The translations under genes were made by a program, and so were the position numbers. A stretch of DNA of 64,000 bases from Methanoculleus sediminis (lineage in GTDB: Archaea > Halobacteriota > Methanomicrobia > Methanomicrobiales > Methanoculleaceae), in contig NZ_JXOJ01000002.1 of assembly GCF_001017125.1 (NCBI RefSeq), positions 497,017 through 561,016 of the forward strand, given 5' to 3'. Below are positions 37,499-46,465 of this stretch, one piece after another. Position 1 is the stretch's first letter, and each line of letters opens with the position of its first letter. The notes beneath the pieces were generated by a model that saw only the letters and a program-made list of their open reading frames with translations, searched no databases and was not told the origin of the DNA.

Positions 37499-38161
37499 AT
37501 GGAGGCCGATCCCTATAGACGGGAACGCGAGGAGATGGTGGAGTTCCAGGTCCGGGCACGGGGAATCGGTGACGAGCGGGTGCTCGCCGCGATGCAGAAG
37601 ATCCCCCGCCACCTCTTCGTGCCCAGAAACCTCGAACGTGCGGCCTACGAAGACCGGCCGCTCCCCATAGGCGGGGGGCAGACCATCTCCCAGCCCTACA
37701 TCGTCGCCGTCATGACCGAACAACTGGAGATCCGCTCCCACGACCGCGTCCTCGAGATCGGGACCGGCAGCGGCTACCAGGCGGCGCTCCTCGCCGAACT
37801 CACCGGGAAGGTCGTCTCCGTCGAACGCCTCCCGGACATCGCCGAACGGGCGCGGGAGAACCTCGCGCGGGCAGGGGTCACCGGTGTCGAGGTGGTCGTC
37901 GGCGACGGCACGCAGGGCTATCCGCCGGAGGCGCCCTATGACGCTATCATCGTCACGGCGGCAACGCCCGAGATCCCCCGCCCTCTGATCGACCAGCTTG
38001 GCAAGGGAGGGCGGCTGGTCGCCCCCGTCGGGCCGCGGGAATGCCAGGATCTCGTCAAACTCATCAAACGTGAGGGGAGAGTGGAGACGATCCCGCTCGG
38101 CGGCGTCTGCTTCGTGCCGCTGATCGGGCAGTTCGGGTGGCAGGGAGAGGTGTCCCCGTGA
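37499..38161 (+). CDS. pcm: Protein-L-isoaspartate O-methyltransferase
   Basis: 220 residues. The family phrases RHLFVPRNLERAAYEDRPLPIG, QTISQPYIVAVM and LEIGTGSGYQAALLAEL are all present, the last being the SAM loop. It repairs isoaspartyl damage in ageing proteins. It lies 16 nt after sufB and shares a GTGA junction with the cyclase gene. Confidence 0.95.
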   Translation: MEADPYRREREEMVEFQVRARGIGDERVLAAMQKIPRHLFVPRNLERAAYEDRPLPIGGGQTISQPYIVAVMTEQLEIRSHDRVLEIGTGSGYQAALLAELTGKVVSVERLPDIAERARENLARAGVTGVEVVVGDGTQGYPPEAPYDAIIVTAATPEIPRPLIDQLGKGGRLVAPVGPRECQDLVKLIKREGRVETIPLGGVCFVPLIGQFGWQGEVSP

Positions 38162-38772
38162 CGGTCTACGACATCACCCGGGCCCTCTCCGAAGACGGCA
38201 TCCTCTACCCGGGTGACGTCCGACCCCGGTTCCGCGAGATCGACAACGGGCAGTATCGCGTGACCGAGATGACCATCGGGAGCCATACCGGAACGCACAT
38301 CGACGCCCCGTCGCATTACATCGAAGGAGGAATGACGGTCGACGAGATCCCGCCCGCGGTGCTGATGGGGCCCGCACGGGTGCTCGACTGCAGCGACGTA
38401 AGGGAGGTCATCGAACCCGGCCATCTTGCCGGCCGCCTCGACGGCACGGGAACGATCCTCGTAAAGACCTGGTTCTCGGGGCGGCGGGAGTTCGATCCCG
38501 GGTACCCGTCACTCTCCCCCGAAGCGGCGGAGATGATCGTCGGGGCCGGGATAACCTGCCTCGGGACCGACGCTCCGTCGATCGAGTCATATAACTGCGA
38601 CGGTTCCGTCCACCGCCGGCTGCTCGGGAGCGGGCTGGTCATCCTCGAACTGCTCGATCTCTCTGCCGTGCCGGAAGGGGACTACTTCATGACGGCGCTT
38701 CCGATGCGGCTCAAAGGTGGCGACGGGTCGCCCGTGCGGGCAATTTTATCGGATACGGAGGAAAAATCATGA
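38158..38772 (+). CDS. Cyclase/arylformamidase-family metal hydrolase (KynB-like)
   Basis: 204 residues from a GTG overlapping the pcm stop. The metal motif HTGTHIDAPSHY near residue 45 is the HxGTHxDxPxH signature of the cyclase family. Later GTDAPSIE matches the second conserved block. Members include kynurenine formamidase and polyketide cyclases; tryptophan breakdown is unlikely here, so the true amide or lactone substrate is unknown. ATGA overlap with the next gene. Confidence 0.85.
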   Translation: MTVYDITRALSEDGILYPGDVRPRFREIDNGQYRVTEMTIGSHTGTHIDAPSHYIEGGMTVDEIPPAVLMGPARVLDCSDVREVIEPGHLAGRLDGTGTILVKTWFSGRREFDPGYPSLSPEAAEMIVGAGITCLGTDAPSIESYNCDGSVHRRLLGSGLVILELLDLSAVPEGDYFMTALPMRLKGGDGSPVRAILSDTEEKS

Positions 38773-39374
38773 GTTTCTGGCACGATGCAATCGAGAGACT
38801 GGAAACAGTCCTCGCGGACAGCGGGTGCGAGGACGGGATCGTAACGCTCACCGTGAACCACGACGCGGATGCCTGTCAGTACCCCAAAGGCGTCACTCTG
38901 GAAGGACGCTTCGGCGGGCGGAGCGGGCAGTTCGTCACGAGCGAGCCGGTCCGGGCGAACACCCGGATCTCCTTTATGTTCGGTGCGCCGCTCACGAATC
39001 AGAAGCAGCGGGGCGCGGCGGGCGCGATCGTCAACACCGTCTCGGCGTTCCTCTGCCTGGCGCGGAGACTCCGGCCCTGCACCCCCGACTGCTACGCCCC
39101 CTGCCTTGCGGAACTCTCCCGCGAGGTCGCGGGAAAGAAGATCTATCTCGTCGGCCCGATGCCGGTGCTCGAGCGGGCGCTTCAGAAACAGATCGTCGGC
39201 GCACCGGAGGCGGCCGACATCCTCCTGGTCGGCGGGGACGGCATGGCGAGCGATGCGGGGGTCGCCTGCATCGACGAGTACCGGGAGAAGAAACGGATGA
39301 TATTCCTCGGACCCTCGGCCGCCGGGGTCAGCGGCCTTATAAATCTCGAGCACTGGTGTCCCTACGGACGATGA
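38769..39374 (+). CDS. Cys-rich protein with DUF364-like Rossmann domain, unknown function
   Basis: 201 residues. The N-terminal half contains DADACQYPKG and a Cys cluster, CLARRLRPCTPDCYAPC, that looks metal-binding. The C-terminal half, from KKIYLVGPMPVLERAL to RMIFLGPSAAGVSGLI, has the alternating strand-helix plan of a Rossmann fold resembling the heavy-metal-chelatase-like DUF364 domain. It ends the suf-pcm-cyclase operon, and a T-run terminator follows. A role in metal or cluster handling is suggested by context only. Confidence 0.6.
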   Translation: MSFWHDAIERLETVLADSGCEDGIVTLTVNHDADACQYPKGVTLEGRFGGRSGQFVTSEPVRANTRISFMFGAPLTNQKQRGAAGAIVNTVSAFLCLARRLRPCTPDCYAPCLAELSREVAGKKIYLVGPMPVLERALQKQIVGAPEAADILLVGGDGMASDAGVACIDEYREKKRMIFLGPSAAGVSGLINLEHWCPYGR

Positions 39375-39379
39375 ATACC

Positions 39380-39386
39380 TTTTTTT
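39380..39386 (+). terminator. T-run terminator after the suf-pcm operon
   Basis: Seven consecutive T follow the last stop by 6 nt, the form of intrinsic termination used by archaeal RNA polymerase. An AT-rich GGATTATACAGG just downstream may serve the next gene. Confidence 0.45.
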
Positions 39387-39411
39387 AGGAAAGAAAGGAT
39401 TATACAGGAGT

Positions 39412-40668
39412 ATGCTTTTCGGCTCTTCCGGCATCCGGCAGGAGTTCGGCCCCGGCCTCGTCGACCTCGCGCTCCGCGTCGGAGCGGCGATCGCAGCCGG
39501 AGCCCCGGGGATCGCCGTCGGCCGGGACACCCGCACGACCAGCGAACTGCTTGAGCACTGCGTCGTCTCCGGGATGCTCTCGTCCGGTGCAAGCGTTTAT
39601 TCCTGCGGCATCGCGCCCACGCCGACGGTCGCGCACGCTACGCGGAACACGGACGCGGGATGCATGATCACCGCCTCCCATAACCCCGAGTCCTACAACG
39701 GGGTCAAACTCCTCAACCCGGACGGGTCGTCGTTCACCCTCCGGCAGCAGGCGGCGATCGAGGACGGAGTCACGGGCACACACTGGAGAACCTGGGACAA
39801 CCAGGGGCACGTCCGGCCGATAGACGCGGTTGACGCACACCGGGAGGCGATCCTCGATAAGGTCAGCCTCTCGCGCCCCATCACGGCCGTGCTCGACTGC
39901 GGCAACGGTGCCGGAAGCGTCATCACCCCGGACCTCCTCACCGCGGCCGGGGCAACCGTGATCGGCCTGAACTGCAACGTCATGGGAAGGTTCGCCCGGC
40001 CGTCGGAACCGCTCGAGGCAAACCTCCCCTACATCGGCGAGATCGTCCGGCAGCGGGACGCCGCGTGCGCGGTGATCCACGACGGCGACGCCGACCGGAT
40101 GATGGCGTTCGACGAGCGCGGCCGCTATATCGACGGAGACCACCTCCTCATGCTCTTTGCAAAGTATCTCGACCGCAAGCGCGTCGTCACTACCGTGGAC
40201 GCCTCGATGGCGATCGAGGAGGTCGCGGAAGTCCGCCGCACGCCGGTCGGCGACAGTTTCGTCTCCGAAGAACTCCTTTCCTGGGGAGACTTCGGCGGCG
40301 AAGCATCGGGAAGCTGGATCTTCCCCGAGCACTCCTACTGCCCGGACGGGGTCTACGCCGCGGCCCTCCTCTGCGAGATCGCGTCGGAGTGGTCGATTGC
40401 CGAGGAACTCGACCGGATGCCCCGCTACACCCTTCTCCGGGAGTCATATCGCATCGCCTCCCCGCGGGAGGTCATGGGGGCGATGGGAGCAGACGAGCCG
40501 ACGCACGGAGTCCGGTGCGAGGATGAAGACGGCTGGTACCTGATCCGGGCAAGCGGCACCGAGCCGAAAGTCCGGATCACGGCCGAGGGAAAAACACCCG
40601 CAAAGGCAAAAGAGATGCTTGAAGCGGGGCATGCCGCCCTTGAACGGGCGAAACGTAATCTGGAGTAG
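39412..40668 (+). CDS. Phosphohexomutase (phosphoglucosamine/phosphomannomutase)
   Basis: 418 residues, slightly short for the family. The catalytic phosphoserine loop is TASHNPE with Ser89, the metal loop DGDADRM is near residue 220, the sugar loop is GEASGS, and the phosphate loop RASGTEPKVR is near the C-terminus. Its position before GlmS and two GlmU-like enzymes makes glucosamine-6-phosphate to glucosamine-1-phosphate (GlmM) the best guess; mannose or glucose phosphates are possible. It is the first gene of the glycan operon. Confidence 0.85.
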   Translation: MLFGSSGIRQEFGPGLVDLALRVGAAIAAGAPGIAVGRDTRTTSELLEHCVVSGMLSSGASVYSCGIAPTPTVAHATRNTDAGCMITASHNPESYNGVKLLNPDGSSFTLRQQAAIEDGVTGTHWRTWDNQGHVRPIDAVDAHREAILDKVSLSRPITAVLDCGNGAGSVITPDLLTAAGATVIGLNCNVMGRFARPSEPLEANLPYIGEIVRQRDAACAVIHDGDADRMMAFDERGRYIDGDHLLMLFAKYLDRKRVVTTVDASMAIEEVAEVRRTPVGDSFVSEELLSWGDFGGEASGSWIFPEHSYCPDGVYAAALLCEIASEWSIAEELDRMPRYTLLRESYRIASPREVMGAMGADEPTHGVRCEDEDGWYLIRASGTEPKVRITAEGKTPAKAKEMLEAGHAALERAKRNLE

Positions 40669-40672
40669 ATGT

Positions 40673-41872
40673 ATGCAGTGTGTCGTACTGGCAGCAGGAG
40701 AGGGGAAACGGATGCGGCCCCTGACCGCCCGGCGTCCGAAGGTGATGCTTCCGATCGCGAACCGCCCGATGATGGAGCACCTGGTCGTTGCGGCCCGCGA
40801 TGCAGGAATCACCGACTTCACCTTCGTCGTAGGGTACTTCGAACGCGAGATCCGGAACCACTTCGGGGACGGCAGCAGCCTCGGCGTGAATATCGCCTAC
40901 GTGACCCAGCGCCACCAGCTCGGCACCGCCGACGCCCTGCGGGCGACGGCAGGGATGATCGACGACCGGTTCCTCCTCTTGAACGGGGACATGATCCTCA
41001 AATCCGACGATATCGGGAAGTTTTGCCGGATGGATGCTCCGTGCGTGGGGATCCACGAGACCGACCACCCGCAGGACTACGGTGTCGTGACCGTCGAAGG
41101 GAGCCGCATCACCGGCCTCGAGGAGAAGTCCGAGGACCCGAAGAGCAACCTGATCAACGCGGGTGCCTACCTCTTCGAACCCGGCGTCTTCGACCTCCTT
41201 GCGGGGCTCAAGGTCTCGGGCCGGGGCGAGTTCGAGCTGACCGACGCGCTCGACACCTATATCGGGGAAGGGACGCTCAGGGCATACCCGCTGGACTACT
41301 GGCTCGACGTGGGGCAGCCGTGGGATCTCCTCGACGCAAACGAGGGGCTTCTCACCTCGATCCGCCACGAACGGCACGGAACCGTCGAGGACGGATGCAC
41401 CGTCCCGGAGACGGTCAGCATCGGGAAAGGGACGATCATCCGGGCCGGAACCTACATCGAGGGGTCCTGCATCATCGGCGAGAACTGCGTCATCGGCCCC
41501 CACGCCTATATCCGGGGCTCCACCGCCGTCGGGGATAACTGCCACATCGGGCACGCGACCGAGCTCAAGAACTCCATCATCATGTCGGGGACGAAGATCC
41601 CCCACTTCAACTACATCGGCGACAGCATCGTCGGGAGCGGGTGCAACTTCGGAGCGGGCACCAAGGTCGCGAACCTCCGGCACGACAACGGAGCGGTGAA
41701 GGTCTGCGGGAAGACGACCGGGCGGAGGAAGTTCGGCGCCATCATCGGCGACGACGTCCTCTTCGGGATCAACTGCTCGGTCAATGTCGGGAGCCTCGTC
41801 GGCAGCGGCACCCGGGTAGCTCCTCACTCCCTCGTCGAAGGATGTATCGAGGACAACTCAATCATCAGGTGA
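40673..41872 (+). CDS. Bifunctional sugar-1-phosphate nucleotidyltransferase/acyltransferase (GlmU-like, paralog 1)
   Basis: 399 residues from MQCVVLAAGEG, 4 nt after the mutase. The N-terminal nucleotidyltransferase has LAAGEGKRMRPLT and ERGDxx-type product loops (LNGDMILK). The C-terminal left-handed beta-helix has hexapeptides such as CIIGENCVIGP, and the acetyl site HFNYIGDS. Archaeal enzymes of this plan (for example Sulfolobus ST0452) acetylate GlcN-1-P and make UDP-GlcNAc. A tandem paralog follows. Confidence 0.85.
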   Translation: MQCVVLAAGEGKRMRPLTARRPKVMLPIANRPMMEHLVVAARDAGITDFTFVVGYFEREIRNHFGDGSSLGVNIAYVTQRHQLGTADALRATAGMIDDRFLLLNGDMILKSDDIGKFCRMDAPCVGIHETDHPQDYGVVTVEGSRITGLEEKSEDPKSNLINAGAYLFEPGVFDLLAGLKVSGRGEFELTDALDTYIGEGTLRAYPLDYWLDVGQPWDLLDANEGLLTSIRHERHGTVEDGCTVPETVSIGKGTIIRAGTYIEGSCIIGENCVIGPHAYIRGSTAVGDNCHIGHATELKNSIIMSGTKIPHFNYIGDSIVGSGCNFGAGTKVANLRHDNGAVKVCGKTTGRRKFGAIIGDDVLFGINCSVNVGSLVGSGTRVAPHSLVEGCIEDNSIIR

Positions 41873-41873
41873 T

Positions 41874-43028
41874 ATGATGCAGGCAGTCATTCTAGCAGCG
41901 GGAGAAGGGAGCCGTCTGCGGCCGCTGACGAGAAGCCAGCCCAAGGCCATGCTCCCGGTCGCAAACCGGCCGATCATCGAGTACGTCATCGACGCCCTCC
42001 TGGAGAACGGAATCCGCGACATCGTGGTGGTGGTCGGCTACCGCAAAGAGGAGGTCATCCGGCACCTCAACAGGCTCGAAGCCCCGATCCAGGTCGTCGT
42101 GCAGGAGCGGCAGCTCGGGACCGCGGATGCTCTCCGGGCGGCCGAGTCGGAGATCACGGACGACTTTCTGGTTCTTCCCGGCGACAATTACATCAACGCC
42201 GAATCGATAGCCCGGATCAAGGAGGAGCGAAACGCCATGCTCGTCGCCGAGCACCCGAACCCCTCGAACTTCGGGGTCGTGGTGATCAGGAACGGCATCG
42301 TCCGCGAGATCGTCGAGAAACCCGAAGACGCCCCGACGTTCACGGTATCGACCGGGATCTACTCTTTCACCCCCGACGTCTTCTCCTACCTCCAGACGAA
42401 CGAGATCCCCGACGCCCTCGCCGCCATGATCGCGTCGGGCCGACGGATACGGGCGATCCCGGCAGACGACTGGCAGGACGCCGTCTACCCCTGGGATCTC
42501 CTGAAACTGAACAGCCGGATGCTTCGGGGGATCACGCACGGGATCGCGGGAGCGGTCGACGCATCCGTCACCCGCCGGGGCACCGTGCGTATCGGCACCG
42601 GGACGACCGTGGGGCCGAATACCGTCATCTGCGGCCCCGTCACCATCGGAAACAACTGCACCATCGGCCCGAACACCGTAATCATGCCCGATACGAGCAT
42701 CGGCGACGGGGTCGTGCTCGAACCGTTCACCTACGTCGCCGACTCGCTCATCATGAGCGACGTCACGATCGGGTCGCATTCGAGGATCGTCTCGGCGGTC
42801 TTCGGCCAGGGATGCATCCTTGCCGACCACACCACCACCTACCCGTCCGCGAGCCTCATCGAGGTCGGGGGCCTCGTTCAGAAGGAGGAATTCGGCGCAG
42901 TCCTCGGCGAGGGAGTCCGCGCGGCACCATTCACAACGTTTAAGAATTGTATCGCCGGTAACAGTGTCACCATCGGGGAGGGGAAGACGGTGATCGGCAT
43001 CCTCGAGGACGGCACGCGGGTGATGTAG
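41874..43028 (+). CDS. Bifunctional sugar-1-phosphate nucleotidyltransferase/acyltransferase-like (paralog 2)
   Basis: 384 residues, 1 nt after paralog 1 and of the same plan: LAAGEGSRLRPLT, LPGDNYIN, then beta-helix repeats (TTVGPNTVICGPVTIG). Its acyl-site region reads DHTTTYPSASLIEVGG instead of the HFNYIGDS seen in paralog 1, so its second activity may differ or be lost. The N-terminal TGIYSFTPDVF supports nucleotidyl transfer. It may use another sugar, such as glucose or a deoxy-sugar. Confidence 0.8.
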   Translation: MMQAVILAAGEGSRLRPLTRSQPKAMLPVANRPIIEYVIDALLENGIRDIVVVVGYRKEEVIRHLNRLEAPIQVVVQERQLGTADALRAAESEITDDFLVLPGDNYINAESIARIKEERNAMLVAEHPNPSNFGVVVIRNGIVREIVEKPEDAPTFTVSTGIYSFTPDVFSYLQTNEIPDALAAMIASGRRIRAIPADDWQDAVYPWDLLKLNSRMLRGITHGIAGAVDASVTRRGTVRIGTGTTVGPNTVICGPVTIGNNCTIGPNTVIMPDTSIGDGVVLEPFTYVADSLIMSDVTIGSHSRIVSAVFGQGCILADHTTTYPSASLIEVGGLVQKEEFGAVLGEGVRAAPFTTFKNCIAGNSVTIGEGKTVIGILEDGTRVM

Positions 43029-44768
43029 ATGTGCGGAATTGTTGGCTATATCGGGAGACGGGATGCAACCCCGGTCCTGATCCAGGGCCTGAAGCGGCTT
43101 GAGTACCGGGGCTACGACTCCTTCGGCATCGCGACGGTCGGGAGCGCAATCGAGATGTACAAGAAGACCGGCCGCATCTCGGACGGCGAGGCCGGGGCGG
43201 CCGATCTCCGCGGATGCACCGGGATCGGGCATACCCGGTGGGCCACCCACGGCGAACCGAACGATCTCAATGCCCACCCGCACACCGACTGCTCGGGAAA
43301 GATCGCCGTGGTGCACAACGGGGTCATCGAGAACTACGGCGAACTGAAGCGGCAGCTCGCAGGGCGCGGCCACATCTTCCGGTCGGAGACCGACACCGAG
43401 GTGATCGCCCACCTCATCGAGGAGCACTACGACGGCGACCTCCTCGCGGCGGTCAACGCGACCCTCCCCCTGCTCAAAGGCTCGTACGCCGTTCTCGCGA
43501 TCGCGGAGGATACACAGAGAATCGTCGCAGCCCGCGACGCGAGCCCGCTCGTTCTCGGCGTCGGGGATGGCGAGGTCTTTGCCGCCTCGGACATGACGCC
43601 GCTCCTCGAGTACACCGAACGCGTCATCTTCCTCGAAGACGGCGACGTCGCCGATCTCGCGCCCGGCCGCTACACCGTCTACCATGACGGCCGGACAGTG
43701 GAGCGCCCGATCGAGCTGATCAACTGGTGCGTCGAGGATACCCGGAAGGGCGGGTTCGCCCATTACATGTTAAAGGAGATCTACGAGCAGCCCCAGTCCT
43801 TCTACGAGACCATCAGGGCGGGGATCGACGAACGCGTGCAGCGGATGGTCACGGAGGCCGACGAGATCACCCTGGTCGCGTGCGGGACGTCCTACCACAC
43901 CGCCCTGGCCTTCAAGTACCTGGCCGAGCCGCTCTGCAACATACCGGTACGGGTCGAGATGGGGTCGGAATTCAAGTACTTTACCCCGCCCCTCCGCGGC
44001 CTCGTGATCGCGGTCTCGCAGTCGGGAGAGACGGCGGACACGATCGCCGCCCTGAAGATGGCGAAGGCCCGCAACTGCCCGACGCTCGCCATCACCAACA
44101 TGCAGGGGAGCACGGTCACCCGGATTGCGGACGAGACCCTCCTGATGCGGGCCGGGCCCGAGATCGGCGTCGCCGCGACCAAGTCCTACACGGCGCAGCT
44201 TGCGGCGCTGATGGAGCTCGTCAACCTGCGCTGCGAGGGGGCGTTCGACGATATCCTCTCGCACGCGCACCTGGCCATCGGCGACGTCCTCCTCCAGGAC
44301 ATCAAGGAGGCGGTCGCCCTCTGTTCGAAGGCCGAACACGTCTTCTTCGTGGGACGGGGGCCGTTCTACCCGGTCTCGATGGAGGGCGCCCTGAAGATGA
44401 AGGAGATCAGTTACGTCCACGCCGAGGGGTATGCGGCGGGAGAACTCAAGCACGGGCCGTTCGCCCTGCTCACACCCGAGACGCCGGTGGTCGCCGTCTG
44501 CACCCCCGGTTCGACCTACGGCGTGATGGCCTCGAACATCAAGGAGATGAAGGCACGGAAAGCCCCGGTCATCGCTCTCGGGGTTGCCGGCGATACGGAA
44601 CTCGCCGATATCGTGGACATCTTCATCCCTATTCCGAACACACACCTTCTGGTGCAGGTGCTGACCGCATCGATCGTCCTGCAGCTGCTGGCCTACCACA
44701 CCGCGTGTGCCCTGCAGCGGGACGTCGACAAGCCGCGAAACCTGGCAAAGAGCGTGACCGTTGAATGA
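43029..44768 (+). CDS. glmS: Glutamine-fructose-6-phosphate aminotransferase (isomerizing), GlmS
   Basis: 579 residues. N-terminal MCGIVGYIG places the nucleophile Cys right after Met. The Ntn amidohydrolase shows GIGHTRWATHG and VHNGVIENY. Two SIS domains follow, with SQSGETADTIAAL and the closing DKPRNLAKSVTVE. It makes glucosamine-6-phosphate, the entry to amino-sugar synthesis. It abuts paralog 2 with no gap and overlaps the next gene by ATGA. Confidence 0.96.
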   Translation: MCGIVGYIGRRDATPVLIQGLKRLEYRGYDSFGIATVGSAIEMYKKTGRISDGEAGAADLRGCTGIGHTRWATHGEPNDLNAHPHTDCSGKIAVVHNGVIENYGELKRQLAGRGHIFRSETDTEVIAHLIEEHYDGDLLAAVNATLPLLKGSYAVLAIAEDTQRIVAARDASPLVLGVGDGEVFAASDMTPLLEYTERVIFLEDGDVADLAPGRYTVYHDGRTVERPIELINWCVEDTRKGGFAHYMLKEIYEQPQSFYETIRAGIDERVQRMVTEADEITLVACGTSYHTALAFKYLAEPLCNIPVRVEMGSEFKYFTPPLRGLVIAVSQSGETADTIAALKMAKARNCPTLAITNMQGSTVTRIADETLLMRAGPEIGVAATKSYTAQLAALMELVNLRCEGAFDDILSHAHLAIGDVLLQDIKEAVALCSKAEHVFFVGRGPFYPVSMEGALKMKEISYVHAEGYAAGELKHGPFALLTPETPVVAVCTPGSTYGVMASNIKEMKARKAPVIALGVAGDTELADIVDIFIPIPNTHLLVQVLTASIVLQLLAYHTACALQRDVDKPRNLAKSVTVE

Positions 44769-45364
44769 TTGAGTATGGACACAACGCCCTCGCCGAGGGG
44801 GCGACGATATTCGAGCCGGTGACCATCGGGTTTCCCTCCCGTGACCGGATGGGAGAGGAAGACTACCCGGGCGCCACCATCGGGAGGAACGCAGTCCTCC
44901 GGTCGGGCACGATCATTTACTGCGACGTCGTGATCGGCGACGGCTTCCAGACCGGCCACAACGTGCTGATCCGCGAAAAGACGACCATCGGCAATCGCGT
45001 GGCGATCGGGACCGCGGCGGTGATCGAGGGCGACTGCACGATCGGCGACGACGTCCGGCTCCAGAGCCTGGTCTACATCCCCACCGGCGCCCGGATCGGC
45101 GACCGGGTCTTCGTGGGCCCGAACGCCGTGCTGACGAACGACCGCTATCCGCCCGGCCCGCACGAGTCCCTCCGGGGACCGGTGATCGGGGACGATGCCG
45201 TCATCGGCGCGAACGCGACGATCCTCCCCGGCGTCACCGTAGGGAAGGGAGCGTTCGTCGCCGCGGGCGCGGTGGTGACGAAGGACGTCCCGCCCGCGAT
45301 GCTCGCGGTGGGGGCTCCGGCACGGTTCCGGCCGCTCCCCCCTGAAGCGAGGCGGTGCCGGTGA
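44765..45364 (+). CDS. Left-handed beta-helix N-acetyltransferase, WbpD-like
   Basis: 199 residues made almost wholly of hexapeptide repeats (IGNRVAIGTAAVIEGDCTIG and similar), ending VGKGAFVAAGAVVTKDVPPAMLAVGAPAR, typical of WbpD/WlbB acyltransferases. Those acetylate the 3-amino group of UDP-2-acetamido-3-amino glucuronate. Pairing with a DegT aminotransferase immediately downstream supports this reading. The dehydrogenase and oxidase that would precede them are not in the window. Confidence 0.8.
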   Translation: MIEYGHNALAEGATIFEPVTIGFPSRDRMGEEDYPGATIGRNAVLRSGTIIYCDVVIGDGFQTGHNVLIREKTTIGNRVAIGTAAVIEGDCTIGDDVRLQSLVYIPTGARIGDRVFVGPNAVLTNDRYPPGPHESLRGPVIGDDAVIGANATILPGVTVGKGAFVAAGAVVTKDVPPAMLAVGAPARFRPLPPEARRCR

Positions 45365-46452
45365 AGGTTCCCATCGCCCGGCCGCTCGTCGGCGAGGAGG
45401 AGATCGCGGCCGTCGCCGAGGTGATGCGGTCGGGGATGCTCGCCCAGGGGTCGGTCGTCACGGAGTTCGAGTCGCGGTTCGCGGACTACTGCGGTGCCGC
45501 CCACGCCGTCGGCGTCAACTCGGGCACCGCGGCGCTCCATGCGGCTCTCCTCGCCGCCGGCATCGGGCCGGGGGACTCGGTGGTCGTCCCGGCATTCACG
45601 TTCTTTGCGACGGCATCGAGCGTCTCGATGTGCGGGGCGACGCCGCTCTTTGCGGATGTCGATCCTGCGACGTTCAACATCGACCCGGACTCGGTCGCGG
45701 CTCTCATCCGGCCCGACACCCGGGCGGTCGTCGGCGTCCACCTCTTCGGGCAGCCGTTCGACGTCGGTGCGGTTCGCGAGGTCTGCGACGACCATAACCT
45801 CGTCCTCGTCGAGGACGCGGCCCAGGCGCACGGCGCGGAGTACCACGGGAGACGGGCGGGGAGTCTCGCCGACCTTGCCTGCTTCTCGTTTTACCCGACG
45901 AAGAACATGACCACCGGCGAGGGGGGTATGGTCACGACCGACGATGATGCCCTTGCGGAACGCGTCCGGCTCCTCATCAACCACGGCCAGAGCCAGAAAT
46001 ACCTTCACTCGGCCGTCGGCTACAACTACCGGATGACGAACATCGCCGCCGCCATCGGCCTCGTGCAGCTCGGGCGGGTCGATGGGTTCAACGTGCGCCG
46101 GATCGAGAACGCCCGCTACCTCGACCGCCACCTCGCGGGCACGGGGCTCGCGACGCCACGCGTCGCGCCGGGCGTCCGGCACGTCTACCACCAGTACGTC
46201 GTGAAACTCCCGGCCGGCTACCCGCTCACGCGAGACACGTTCATGAGCGCTCTCGGCGGTAAGGGGATCGGGACCGCCGTCCATTACCCCATCCCCGTCA
46301 ACCGGCAGCCGGTCTACGAGAACGAGCACGCTTCCTGCCCGGTATCGGACGACCTTGCGGCATCGGTTGTGAGCCTGCCCGTCCACCCGTCGGTGACGGA
46401 AGAAGAACTGGCGTACATCTGCGACGCGGTCCGGGAACTCCAGGCCGCATAG
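45361..46452 (+). CDS. DegT/DnrJ/EryC1 sugar aminotransferase, WbpE-like
   Basis: 363 residues from the GTG in a GTGA overlap; an in-frame GTG two codons earlier is possible. PLP-binding Lys lies in SFYPTKNMTTGEGG, with EDAAQAHGA holding the ring Asp, as in sugar aminotransferases. N-terminal IPxxRPxxGEEE and VNSGTAAL motifs agree. It probably adds the 3-amino group to a keto-sugar nucleotide, and the upstream acyltransferase then acetylates it. Confidence 0.87.
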   Translation: MKVPIARPLVGEEEIAAVAEVMRSGMLAQGSVVTEFESRFADYCGAAHAVGVNSGTAALHAALLAAGIGPGDSVVVPAFTFFATASSVSMCGATPLFADVDPATFNIDPDSVAALIRPDTRAVVGVHLFGQPFDVGAVREVCDDHNLVLVEDAAQAHGAEYHGRRAGSLADLACFSFYPTKNMTTGEGGMVTTDDDALAERVRLLINHGQSQKYLHSAVGYNYRMTNIAAAIGLVQLGRVDGFNVRRIENARYLDRHLAGTGLATPRVAPGVRHVYHQYVVKLPAGYPLTRDTFMSALGGKGIGTAVHYPIPVNRQPVYENEHASCPVSDDLAASVVSLPVHPSVTEEELAYICDAVRELQAA

Positions 46453-46465
46453 CCCACCATCTACG

